DNA of 37,308 nucleotides, from positions 1-37,308 of the forward strand of contig JAFGAF010000392.1 in the NCBI GenBank assembly GCA_016933815.1. Reading direction: 5' to 3'. Source of the stretch: Prolixibacteraceae bacterium (GTDB lineage Bacteria > Bacteroidota > Bacteroidia > Bacteroidales > Prolixibacteraceae). Below are positions 8,860 through 17,595 of this stretch, one piece after another. A model generated the notes under the pieces. It searched no databases and had not been told where the DNA came from. It was given only the letters and a program-made list of their open reading frames with translations. The translations under genes and the position numbers were made by a program. Numbering within the stretch: position 1 is the stretch's first letter; every line of letters begins with the position of its first letter.

Positions 8860-9702
8860 ATGGATAATAGCATATTACAACAAATCGACAGCATTATTGA
8901 AGCCGGCTTAAAAGAAGACATCAATACCGGCGATATTACAAGCAATTTATTAATTCCGGCCGAAAGCAAATGTACAGCCTACATGGTTGCAAAAGCCGAT
9001 GGTATTATAGCCGGCTTGCAAGTTGCCGAAGCCGTTTTCAAAAAACTCGATCCAAAAATGAGCTTCAAGTATGAAGTTAACGATGGACAAAAAATAAAAA
9101 ATGGCGATTTAATATGCACTTTTACCGGCACCTACCGTGCAATACTAACAGGCGAAAGGCTGGCCCTAAACTTTTTGCAACGCATGTCGGGCATAGCTAC
9201 CGAAACCGCAAAATATGTTGAAGCAGTTAAAGGTTTCGACACTAAAATACTCGACACACGCAAAACCGTGCCCGGATTGCGCTTGCTCGACAAATATGCG
9301 GTTAAAGCCGGAGGAGGAACCAACCACCGCATTGGACTTTACGATATGGTTATGATTAAAGACAACCACATTAGCGTAGCAGGCAGCATTAGCAAAGCCG
9401 TTGAAGCAATACGGCCAAACATTCCTGCCAACATGAAAATTGAGGTTGAAACAACTACCATCGACGAGGTAAACGAAGCCTTAGAAGCGGGTGCCGATAT
9501 TATCATGCTTGACAACATGGATAACGAAACCATGGCAAAAGCTGTAGGAATCATAAACGGAAAAGCAAAAGTAGAAGCATCGGGCAATATGAGCCTGAGC
9601 AGGGTTTGCGAAGTAGCAGCTACCGGTGTCGATTTCATTTCAATTGGAGCCTTAACCCACTCGGTGACAGCACTCGACATCAGTCAAAAAATAAAAGCAT
9701 AA
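8860..9702 (+). CDS. nadC: Nicotinate-nucleotide pyrophosphorylase (carboxylating)
   Basis: GERLALNFLQRMSGIAT, DTRKTVPGLRLLDKYAVKAGGGTNHRIGLYDMVMIKDNHI. ATG at 8860 is preferred over TTG 8821. Confidence 0.96.
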   Translation: MDNSILQQIDSIIEAGLKEDINTGDITSNLLIPAESKCTAYMVAKADGIIAGLQVAEAVFKKLDPKMSFKYEVNDGQKIKNGDLICTFTGTYRAILTGERLALNFLQRMSGIATETAKYVEAVKGFDTKILDTRKTVPGLRLLDKYAVKAGGGTNHRIGLYDMVMIKDNHISVAGSISKAVEAIRPNIPANMKIEVETTTIDEVNEALEAGADIIMLDNMDNETMAKAVGIINGKAKVEASGNMSLSRVCEVAATGVDFISIGALTHSVTALDISQKIKA

Positions 9703-9706
9703 GCCA

Positions 9707-10453
9707 ATGCCAAACCTGGTAATCGACATTGGCAACACGCGTACAAAAGTTGCAGTATTCGAAAACAACCGAATGCTAAAAAGCAGCTTAACCGAGTCGC
9801 TTACCAACGAATACATTGAGCAATTTGTTGCCAATTTTTCTGAAATCAATAATGCCATAATTTCGTCGGTTCGAAACAACACAAGCGAAATTCAGCAAAT
9901 TATTTCAAAGCATGTGGCACACACCCTGGTACTCGATCACAATACACCCATACCCATCGAAAACCTATACCAAACACCGCAAACCTTGGGCAAAGACAGG
10001 CTTGCCGCTGCAGTTGGTGCCAATTACCTCTACCCCAACTCAGACCTGTTAATTATTGACGCAGGAACAGCAATTACCTACGATTTTGTTAACAACAAAA
10101 ACCAGTATAAGGGTGGCTTTATTACTCCGGGACTGAATATGCGTTTTAAAGCCTTGCACCAATTCACACAAAAATTACCGCTGTTGCAAGCATCGGAGCC
10201 ACAAAAATATGAAGGCATCAATACCGAAAGCTCGATTATTGGCGGAATTCAATACGGAATTGAAGGCGAAGCCAAACAAATAATTGAGCATTTCAAACTG
10301 AACACCAACAAATTAATGATAATTTTAACAGGAGGAGACACAAAGTATTTTGAAAAATTATTAAAAAATTACAAATTTGTAGCCCTTGAAATAATCCTGT
10401 TAGGATTAAATATCATATTAGAATTCAATAAAATACATAACAATAAAAAATAA
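9707..10453 (+). CDS. coaX: Type III pantothenate kinase
   Basis: LVIDIGNTRTKVAVFE, LGKDRLAAAVGA, LLIIDAGTAITYDFV, GGFITPGLNMRFKALHQFTQKLP. Confidence 0.95.
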   Translation: MPNLVIDIGNTRTKVAVFENNRMLKSSLTESLTNEYIEQFVANFSEINNAIISSVRNNTSEIQQIISKHVAHTLVLDHNTPIPIENLYQTPQTLGKDRLAAAVGANYLYPNSDLLIIDAGTAITYDFVNNKNQYKGGFITPGLNMRFKALHQFTQKLPLLQASEPQKYEGINTESSIIGGIQYGIEGEAKQIIEHFKLNTNKLMIILTGGDTKYFEKLLKNYKFVALEIILLGLNIILEFNKIHNNKK

Positions 10454-10516
10454 CTATAAAATGTTGGCATGTAATTTGTTTTTACACATGCAAAATAAAT
10501 AAGAAATAAGAGAATT

Positions 10517-12121
10517 ATGAAAGCGATCAAAACATCAGTTATTGTTGTACTTTTAGCCACCATATCGATGGTAAGCTTTGCACAAAGAACCATTACAGGG
10601 GTTGTTTACAACAATGGTACTCCGGCAGCAGGGATACTCGTTGAAGCACACCGTACGAGCGATAGTTTCTTTACCGGTTTCGACGGCGTTTACAAAATTG
10701 AAGTATCTGAAAAAACTAAGTTTATTAAGTTTACTTTTCTCGAAGAATCAAAAAAAGTAAACATGGAAGACATCACTTCCGATCAATTTAATTTTAGCTG
10801 GGATGGAGCTGAAATTCCCGATGGAATGGACGAACCGGGTGCAATTCTAAAAACACTCGAGGAACTTCAAAAAGATCGCGACTCGGAATTCCTCAGCAAC
10901 TATTCGTTGTACCGCGAGTTTCTTAAACAAAACGATATCAATTCAGCGCTCCCTCATTGGAGAATTGTTTATAAGATTTATCCAAAATCGACTACTCAAA
11001 TCTATATCGATGGTTTGAAAATTATGGAAAGCAAAATGAATGAAGCCATGATTACCGAAACCAAAAAAGCCTACCTCGATACCATGATGATGATTTACGA
11101 TAAGAGGATGAAACATTTCGACAGTGTTGGCGAATTAATGGGACGCAAAGCTGCCAAATACCTCGAAGTTGTTTTAACACTCGATTTAAACGAAGATGAA
11201 TTAATCGAAGCCATCAAAAAAGGTAACGGATTTGCCGAAAAATCAATCAACGAATCGAAAAGCAAAACCGAGCCTGCAGTGTTAGTGCTTTACATGCAAT
11301 CGACCCGTCGTTTGTATTCGGTTCACGAGTACAACCAAACTACAGTTCTCGAAAACTACGAGAAGGTAATGAGCCTGCTCGATGAGCAAACAAAAGACGC
11401 GGAGACAAAAGAAAAAGCCGAACAAGCACTTCCTTTAATTGAACAAATTATGGAAGGCAGTGGTGCTCTCGACTGCGAATCGATGGAAAAAATGTACAGC
11501 GCCAAGTTCAACGAAAATCCAAACGATGTTGACCAAATCAAAAAAATGTTGCGCATGTTCCGCAAAAGCAACTGCGAAAACGACTTGGTTGTTTCAATGT
11601 CGGAAAAACTTTATAAACTTGAGCCATCGGCCGAATCGGCTTACAACATGGCTCGCATGTTTTTGAAAAAAGAAGAACACGATAAGGCTTTTGAATATTA
11701 CGAAAAAGCTTATACCGAAGAAACCGACAACGATTTAAAAGCAACTTATTATTACGAAGCCGCAGCATTAGCTCTTCAAAAAAATATGTTGCAACGTGCT
11801 CGCGACCTTGCCAAACAAGCAGTAAAAATTAAATCGGATTACTGCGAAGCCTACATGTTAATTGGCGAAATATATGGTCAAGCCAGTAAAGATTACAGCT
11901 CCGACGATTTTGAACGTAGCACAGTATTTTGGGTAGCTGTTGATTACTTCAAAAAAGCAGCCGGTTTCGAGAATTGCAAAAACGATGCAAACAGTAAAGT
12001 ACGTTTTTACGAAAGCTACTACCCCAGCAAAGACGAAGCATTCTTCAGAAGTTTGAACGCAGGCGACTCACACACTGTTGGTGGCTGGATTAACGAAACA
12101 ACCAAGGTTCGTGTTAAATAA
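10517..12121 (+). CDS. Secreted protein with N-terminal carboxypeptidase-regulatory-like fold and C-terminal TPRs
   Basis: Signal peptide MKAIKTSVIVVLLATISMVSFAQ, then ITGVVYNNGTPAAGILVEAHRTSDSFFTGFDGVYKIEV, then TPR motifs (AESAYNMARMFLKKEEHDKAFEYYEKAY). Confidence 0.8.
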   Translation: MKAIKTSVIVVLLATISMVSFAQRTITGVVYNNGTPAAGILVEAHRTSDSFFTGFDGVYKIEVSEKTKFIKFTFLEESKKVNMEDITSDQFNFSWDGAEIPDGMDEPGAILKTLEELQKDRDSEFLSNYSLYREFLKQNDINSALPHWRIVYKIYPKSTTQIYIDGLKIMESKMNEAMITETKKAYLDTMMMIYDKRMKHFDSVGELMGRKAAKYLEVVLTLDLNEDELIEAIKKGNGFAEKSINESKSKTEPAVLVLYMQSTRRLYSVHEYNQTTVLENYEKVMSLLDEQTKDAETKEKAEQALPLIEQIMEGSGALDCESMEKMYSAKFNENPNDVDQIKKMLRMFRKSNCENDLVVSMSEKLYKLEPSAESAYNMARMFLKKEEHDKAFEYYEKAYTEETDNDLKATYYYEAAALALQKNMLQRARDLAKQAVKIKSDYCEAYMLIGEIYGQASKDYSSDDFERSTVFWVAVDYFKKAAGFENCKNDANSKVRFYESYYPSKDEAFFRSLNAGDSHTVGGWINETTKVRVK

Positions 12122-12695
12122 GAAAAAAATAAAACATATCAAAAGTTTAAGCATTGCAACTACCTGGTTAGTTGCAGTGCTTTTTTTGTCATGCCAAAAC
12201 AACAACATCGACAAAATAAGATCGTTTTCGCACCCGCCGGGCTCACCAAGTTTAGTAGCCAACGATGTAGAACTGCTGTTTTCCGATTCGGCAAAAATCA
12301 ATTTCATGTTAAATGCTCCTCTGGTTAAAATTTTCGACGATGTTGACGATCCCTACAAAGAATTCCCCGAAGGCTTTGTTATTACGCAATTCAATAAAAA
12401 CAACGACATAACATCATACATTAAAGCCGATTACGGAAAGTATTACGAGAAAAAATCGATTTGGGAAGCTAGGCAGAACGTTGTTGCCGTAACCGAAACC
12501 AACGACAGTCTTTTAACCGATATTCTTTTCTGGGACGAAGAAAAAAATCAAATCTATTCCGATCAATTTGTAAAATTCATTCAAAATGAGGATATTATAA
12601 CAGGTATCGGATTTGAGTCGGATTTACAAATGCAACGATGGAAAATCAAAGAAATCAAGGGTACCATTTTGGTTGAAGTTGAAGAAGAGGAATAA
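12111..12695 (+). CDS. lptC: LptC-like (LPS export periplasmic) lipoprotein
   Basis: Lipobox VLFLSC followed by NDVELLFSDSAKINFMLNAPLV...ITSYIKADYGKYYEKKSIWEARQNVVAVTETNDSLLTDILFWDEEKNQIYSDQFV. GTG start at 12111 is proposed and overlaps the TPR gene by 11 nt. Confidence 0.8.
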   Translation: MLNKKKIKHIKSLSIATTWLVAVLFLSCQNNNIDKIRSFSHPPGSPSLVANDVELLFSDSAKINFMLNAPLVKIFDDVDDPYKEFPEGFVITQFNKNNDITSYIKADYGKYYEKKSIWEARQNVVAVTETNDSLLTDILFWDEEKNQIYSDQFVKFIQNEDIITGIGFESDLQMQRWKIKEIKGTILVEVEEEE

Positions 12696-12697
12696 TC

Positions 12698-13960
12698 ATG
12701 AGCGCTCCTGTTATCATTCTTATTACAATTATATTCTCGGCTTTTTTCTCGGGAATGGAAATAGCATTTGTTTCGGCCAACAAATTGAGCCTCGAAATGG
12801 ATAAAAAGCAAGGCAACCTAACTGCCGGAATTCTAAACATATTCACTTCGAACCCGGGACAATACATAGCCACAATGTTGGTTGGCAACAACATTGCTTT
12901 GGTAATTTACGGTATGGCAGTTGCGCGTTTACTTGAACCGCAATTAGAATCATTTATCGATTCCGATATATTAATTCTTCTTATAAACACATTATTATCA
13001 ACCATCGTAATTCTATTTACCGCCGAATTTCTGCCCAAAACGCTTTTCAGGTTCAATGCAAACGGATTTTTAAAAGCGTTCTCGTTACCGGTTCTGTTCT
13101 TCTATATAATATTGTACCCTGTATCGCATTTTTCGATGTTCGTTTCAAAAAAAATGATTAGTTTGTTCTTCAAAACCAAAATAAATAGCGATAACGAAAA
13201 CAAGGTATTCACCAAAGTTGATTTAGACCACTACATCAATCAACCCGATAACCCGCAAATGCAAAACAATACCGAAGATGAAGAAACCGAAATTACCCTT
13301 TTTAAAAATGCGCTCGATTTTTCAAACATAAAAGTACGCGACTGTATGGTTCCGCGAACCGAAATACAAGCTGTTGACGAAGAAACCCCACTTGAACAAA
13401 TACGACAACTGTTCATTAAAACAGGTTACTCAAAAATATTGGTTTATCGCGAATCGATCGACAACATTATTGGCTACGTTCACACTTTACAAATGTTCGA
13501 CAATGCCAGCGATATAAAAAAATTGATCAACGCAATCTCAATTGTACCCGAAACCATGTCGGTTAGTAAACTGCTGGGCATTTTCACCCAAAAACGAAAA
13601 TCAATTGCGATAGTTGTTGACGAGTTTGGCGGCACATCGGGCTTAATAACCACCGAAGATATTTTAGAAGAAATTTTTGGCGATATTGAAGACGAACACG
13701 ATGTTGACGAACTGGTAACAAAACAAATTAAAGATAACGAATGGATACTTTCGGCCCGCCACGAAATAAACTGGCTGAACGAAAAGTATCATTTTAACCT
13801 CCCCGAAAACGACGAATACGATACTTTAGCCGGCTTAATTATCGACAAATGCGAAAGTATTCCGAAAATAAACGCCTTAATTAACATCGAAAACTTCGAA
13901 TTCAGGGTATTAAAAGCCTCAGACATAAGGATTGAACTGGTTTTAATGAAAATATTTTAA
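12698..13960 (+). CDS. CNNM/CBS-domain protein (hemolysin C / CorC family)
   Basis: N-terminal DUF21/CNNM membrane domain (IIFSAFFSGMEIAFVSANKL), CBS pair (VRDCMVPRTEIQAVD; VVDEFGGTSGLITTEDILEEIFGDIEDEHD), CorC_HlyC C-terminus. Confidence 0.92.
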   Translation: MSAPVIILITIIFSAFFSGMEIAFVSANKLSLEMDKKQGNLTAGILNIFTSNPGQYIATMLVGNNIALVIYGMAVARLLEPQLESFIDSDILILLINTLLSTIVILFTAEFLPKTLFRFNANGFLKAFSLPVLFFYIILYPVSHFSMFVSKKMISLFFKTKINSDNENKVFTKVDLDHYINQPDNPQMQNNTEDEETEITLFKNALDFSNIKVRDCMVPRTEIQAVDEETPLEQIRQLFIKTGYSKILVYRESIDNIIGYVHTLQMFDNASDIKKLINAISIVPETMSVSKLLGIFTQKRKSIAIVVDEFGGTSGLITTEDILEEIFGDIEDEHDVDELVTKQIKDNEWILSARHEINWLNEKYHFNLPENDEYDTLAGLIIDKCESIPKINALINIENFEFRVLKASDIRIELVLMKIF

Positions 13961-14064
13961 GAGAATACAATTCAAGAATATTTTACATTAGGATACAAAC
14001 CTAAAATTATTATCTTCGTAGCTCGAAATTTTAAACCATTTATAAGTAAAATAAATAAGTACAA

Positions 14065-16179
14065 ATGGCAACTTTACAGAAACTAAGAGACCGTGCAGGT
14101 TTGTTGATAGCCATAGTGATATTTGTCGCTTTGGCAGCTTTTATTTTAGGCGATTTACTACAATCGGGAAGTTCAGTTTTCATGGGAAAACAAATGGAAA
14201 TTGCAGAAATTGACGGAGAATCAATCGAGTATCCCGAATTTCAGCAACGATTTGATCAAATTGCCAACATATACAAACAAAACAATCAAACCAACACCCT
14301 TGACGAAAATGCTTATCAGCAAATTTTAAATCAAACTTGGGAAACATTAGTTAACGAAACCCTTATGGGCGAAGTTTATCAAAACTTAGGCATTGAAGTA
14401 ACATCCGACGAAATGTTCGAAATGGTTCAAGGTAATAAACTTCATCCAATTATTGTTCAGGTTTTTGGCAACCAACAAACCGGCGAAGTTGACAAAGCTC
14501 AGGTAATTCAATTTTTGAAGTACTTGCAAGACAACCCCGACGCTCCGCAAATGGAAAGCTGGTTGAATATTGAGCGCGAAGTAATGAAGGCAAAACTGAA
14601 CACAAAGTACACCGACCTTGTGGGTAAAGCCCTCTATGCAAACTCGCTACAAGCGAAACAAAGCCTTGCAGTTAAGGAAAAAGTAGCTAACCTTCAGTTC
14701 ATACAGAAGAAATTTAATAGCATAGCCGACAGCACTGTTACTTTTACCGAAAGCGAATTGAAAGATTACTACAACAAAAACATCGATCAGTACAAGCAAG
14801 ATGCACAAAAAACCATTAACTACATTGTTTTCAATATTGTACCATCGGAACAAGACGAAAAAGATGTTGAAAAATGGATCAACGATATTAAACGCGAATT
14901 CGAAAATGCTACCGACAACGTTCAGTTTGTGAACATGAATGCCGACAACCGTTTCGACGATGTTTACACTAAAAGCGACATGCTTAGTGAAGAGCTTTCT
15001 GCTTGGGCATTTTCAGCTGAAACCGGCGAAGTTTATGGCACCTACCGCGAAGGAAATGTTTACAAATTAGCTAAACTGAACGATACAATGTTGTTGCCCG
15101 ACTCGGTAAAAGCAAGTCACATTCTCATTCGTGCCGAAAATGCAAACGAAGCTCAAATGGCTTTTACTGTTGCCGACAGCCTTAAAAATGCAATCGAAAA
15201 CAAAGCAGTAAGTTTCGAACAAGCTGCAAAAGATAATTCACAAGACGGATCGGCTGCAAACGGTGGCGACCTTGGCTGGTTTGGACGTGGCGTTATGGTA
15301 GCTCCTTTCGAAAAAGCTGCTTTCAGGGCCGAGCTCAACGAAGTGGTTATGGTACAAACACAATTTGGCTTCCACTTAATTAAAGTAACTGCCCAAAGCA
15401 AAAAATCGAAACACGTACAATTGGCAATTCTCGACCGTGAAATTGTTCCAAGTACTGCTACCTACCAAAAATTGTATTCCGACGCAAGTAAGTTTGCCGC
15501 CGAAGCCACTAACCTCGAAGGCTTTAACACAAAAGCCGATGAAATGGGCTTAAGCAAACGTGCTGCCGTTATCAAAGAAAACGATCGCCAGATTACAGGT
15601 TTAGGTGCATCGCGCAACCTCGTCAGGGCTGCCTTTATCGATAGCAAAGTTGGCGATTTAGTAAGTGGCACCGACAATTCACCTGTTTTCGAAATCGACA
15701 ACAAATTTGTTGTTGCTGCTCTTGTCTCAAGCCAAAAAGAAGGTAACCAGCCTTTCGATGCAGTAAAAGCCAGAGTTGAAAACGAAGTAATTAAAGATAA
15801 AAAGAAAGCAATGCTTTTGGCCGATTTCACAAAAGCGAAAGCTGCCAGCATTGAAGAAACAGCTCAAAACCTTGGATTGGAAGTTGAATCGGCTAACGGA
15901 TTTAATTTCAATTACGGATCGGTTAATGCTATAGGTTACGAACCATCAATCAATGGTGCTGCTTCGGCCCTCGAAGTTGGAGTACTTTCGAACCCGATTG
16001 CAGGCCGTAACGGTGTTTACTTTATTAAAATAACCGAAATTAACGGACAAACCGAAGAAACAATTGAGCAAGAAAAAACCGCATTGTACGAGTCGTCGAG
16101 CTACAGAGCAAATTTCCAAGCCTTGCAAGCCATCAAAAACAATGTCGAAATTGTTGACAAACGTTCGAAGTTTTACTAA
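14065..16179 (+). CDS. SurA/PpiD-like membrane-anchored peptidylprolyl isomerase
   Basis: N-terminal TM anchor, SurA_N-like region, parvulin domain VKASHILIRAENA...GGDLGWFGRGVMVAPFEKAAF...QFGFHLIKV. Confidence 0.93.
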   Translation: MATLQKLRDRAGLLIAIVIFVALAAFILGDLLQSGSSVFMGKQMEIAEIDGESIEYPEFQQRFDQIANIYKQNNQTNTLDENAYQQILNQTWETLVNETLMGEVYQNLGIEVTSDEMFEMVQGNKLHPIIVQVFGNQQTGEVDKAQVIQFLKYLQDNPDAPQMESWLNIEREVMKAKLNTKYTDLVGKALYANSLQAKQSLAVKEKVANLQFIQKKFNSIADSTVTFTESELKDYYNKNIDQYKQDAQKTINYIVFNIVPSEQDEKDVEKWINDIKREFENATDNVQFVNMNADNRFDDVYTKSDMLSEELSAWAFSAETGEVYGTYREGNVYKLAKLNDTMLLPDSVKASHILIRAENANEAQMAFTVADSLKNAIENKAVSFEQAAKDNSQDGSAANGGDLGWFGRGVMVAPFEKAAFRAELNEVVMVQTQFGFHLIKVTAQSKKSKHVQLAILDREIVPSTATYQKLYSDASKFAAEATNLEGFNTKADEMGLSKRAAVIKENDRQITGLGASRNLVRAAFIDSKVGDLVSGTDNSPVFEIDNKFVVAALVSSQKEGNQPFDAVKARVENEVIKDKKKAMLLADFTKAKAASIEETAQNLGLEVESANGFNFNYGSVNAIGYEPSINGAASALEVGVLSNPIAGRNGVYFIKITEINGQTEETIEQEKTALYESSSYRANFQALQAIKNNVEIVDKRSKFY

Positions 16180-16195
16180 CAGATTCATATATCGT

Positions 16196-16235
16196 AAAAA
16201 AGCTGTATTGGCATTTGCCGGTGCAGCTTTTTTTT
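16196..16235 (+). terminator. Rho-independent terminator downstream of the PPIase
   Basis: AAAAAAGCTG ... CAGCTTTTTTTT. Confidence 0.85.
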
Positions 16236-16299
16236 GTTTTTACGCAACCTTTTCTTATCGCAAAAAATCATATAACTGTTGATTTAAAAAGGGAAAACT

Positions 16300-16971
16300 A
16301 TGAAACGAAAAGTATTTATTTTACCGCTATTGCTACTCATGGCATTTATGCTATCGTGTAGCGAAAACGAAGATGAAGGTTACTCGCTGGGCAAAATTTG
16401 GATCAGCATGGGATTGGTTGACACCATTAACACCATGGGATACGACTTTGTTATTTACACCGACAATGGCGATACACTGCTGCCTGCGGCCAATGCCGTT
16501 AAACATTTTGAAACATTCAACCAACAACGCGTAATTGTGAACTACACCAAACTTGGCGACATGGGCGACTCGTCGAAAGTGTATTATGTAAAAATAAACA
16601 AGCTCGACAATGTGCTTTACAAACAAATTGTTGAACAAAGCAAAATAAGCACCGATAACCTGGGCGCCGATCCGGTAAACATTACCGATATGTGGACAAA
16701 TAAAAACATGTTAAACATTGAATTTAGCTATTGGGGCGAATACAAAACCCACCTGATTAATCTTGAGTTGATCAATAACGAGTCGGAACATGCCGAACTT
16801 ATTTTCAGACACAATAGTCAAAACGACAATCTGAGCTACTATTACAATGCTATTGTTACTTTTAACCTTGAAAAAATTAAAATTGAAGGACAAAACGAAC
16901 GAAACTTTATTGTAAAATGGACAGATTACAATGACGAAGAGCACGAAATGAACGGAACATTAAAGTACTAA
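16300..16971 (+). CDS. NigD-like lipoprotein
   Basis: MKRKVFILPLLLLMAFMLSC lipobox; YSLGKIWISMGLVD...YDFVIYTDNGDTLLPAA...QRVIVNYTKLGD resembles NigD N-terminal OB plus C-terminal domains. Confidence 0.75.
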   Translation: MKRKVFILPLLLLMAFMLSCSENEDEGYSLGKIWISMGLVDTINTMGYDFVIYTDNGDTLLPAANAVKHFETFNQQRVIVNYTKLGDMGDSSKVYYVKINKLDNVLYKQIVEQSKISTDNLGADPVNITDMWTNKNMLNIEFSYWGEYKTHLINLELINNESEHAELIFRHNSQNDNLSYYYNAIVTFNLEKIKIEGQNERNFIVKWTDYNDEEHEMNGTLKY

Positions 16972-16972
16972 A

Positions 16973-16999
16973 AGAGGGAGGCATTAAATACCTCCCTCT
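16973..16999. terminator. Bidirectional terminator hairpin between convergent genes
   Basis: AGAGGGAGG-N9-CCTCCCTCT perfect 9-bp stem between the NigD-like gene (+) and the receiver gene (-). Confidence 0.7.
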
Positions 17000-17063
17000 C
17001 CTCTCTTTTCCTAAACACCAAAAATGAAAAAACTACTCAAATCAACCACTCAAATCAACACAA

Positions 17064-17474
17064 TCAATTAATCGATTCGGGAAAACATAGTTCCCCACTG
17101 ATAATCTTTTCAATTGTATCGAACAGCTCATCGCTCACATCGGTTTTATTCACAAATCCCAAAAAACCCGATTCGATAAGCTGTGTCAAATATACTTTAT
17201 CTTGATACATTGTAATGGCAATAATTTTAATGCGTGGATACTCAAAATTTAACAATTTAGCTGCTTGAACACCATTCATTCCGGGCATTTCAACATCGAG
17301 CAAAAGCAACTCAACGCTGTGTAATTTATTGTATTTCAGCAATTCTTCACCCGACGAAAATTTTGCAACTACTTCGAACCTTTCGTCCGACTCGACAAAA
17401 GCACCCAAGCCTTCGAGAAAAGGAAGGTTATCGTCGCAAATAGCTACTTTAATTTTTCGGTTTAATGTTTGCAT
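17064..17474 (-). CDS. Single-domain (receiver-only) response regulator, NarL/FixJ-type receiver
   Basis: MQTLNRKIKVAICDDNLPFLEGL...LLLLDVEMPGMNG...IIAITMY...FVNKTDV keeps DD/D/T/K and stops where the HTH linker would begin. ATG at 17474. Confidence 0.88.
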   Translation of the reverse strand: MQTLNRKIKVAICDDNLPFLEGLGAFVESDERFEVVAKFSSGEELLKYNKLHSVELLLLDVEMPGMNGVQAAKLLNFEYPRIKIIAITMYQDKVYLTQLIESGFLGFVNKTDVSDELFDTIEKIISGELCFPESIN

Positions 17475-17494
17475 TATTCTGTATTTTCTATTTA

Positions 17495-17523
17495 CAAATA
17501 TACAGCGCTTGCACACAAACAAA
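17495..17523 (-). promoter_or_regulatory. Candidate Bacteroidota promoter for the receiver-only gene
   Basis: On -: TTTG(17523-17520)-N17-TATATTTG(17502-17495). The -7 is perfect; spacing is 2 nt short of 19. Confidence 0.45.
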
Positions 17524-17526
17524 ATA

Positions 17527-17558
17527 GGGCAAAATACTGATTAGGCAGTATTTTACCC
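17527..17558. repeat. Inverted repeat / hairpin between the two response regulator genes
   Basis: GGGCAAAATACTG-ATTAGG-CAGTATTTTACCC, 12 of 13 bp paired. Confidence 0.8.
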
Positions 17559-17595
17559 CACTTTGCCGTAAGGGTTTTCCCTGATTACACTAATA

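Noticed and set aside
15462-15851. 129-aa antisense ORF inside the PPIase gene, with similar antisense ORFs at 5565-5897, 1854-2201, 9339-9680, 32753-33106, 24494-24886 and 19458-20048
   Set aside because: Each lies fully opposite a well-supported coding gene, has no recognisable domain, and looks like a mirror of codon composition.
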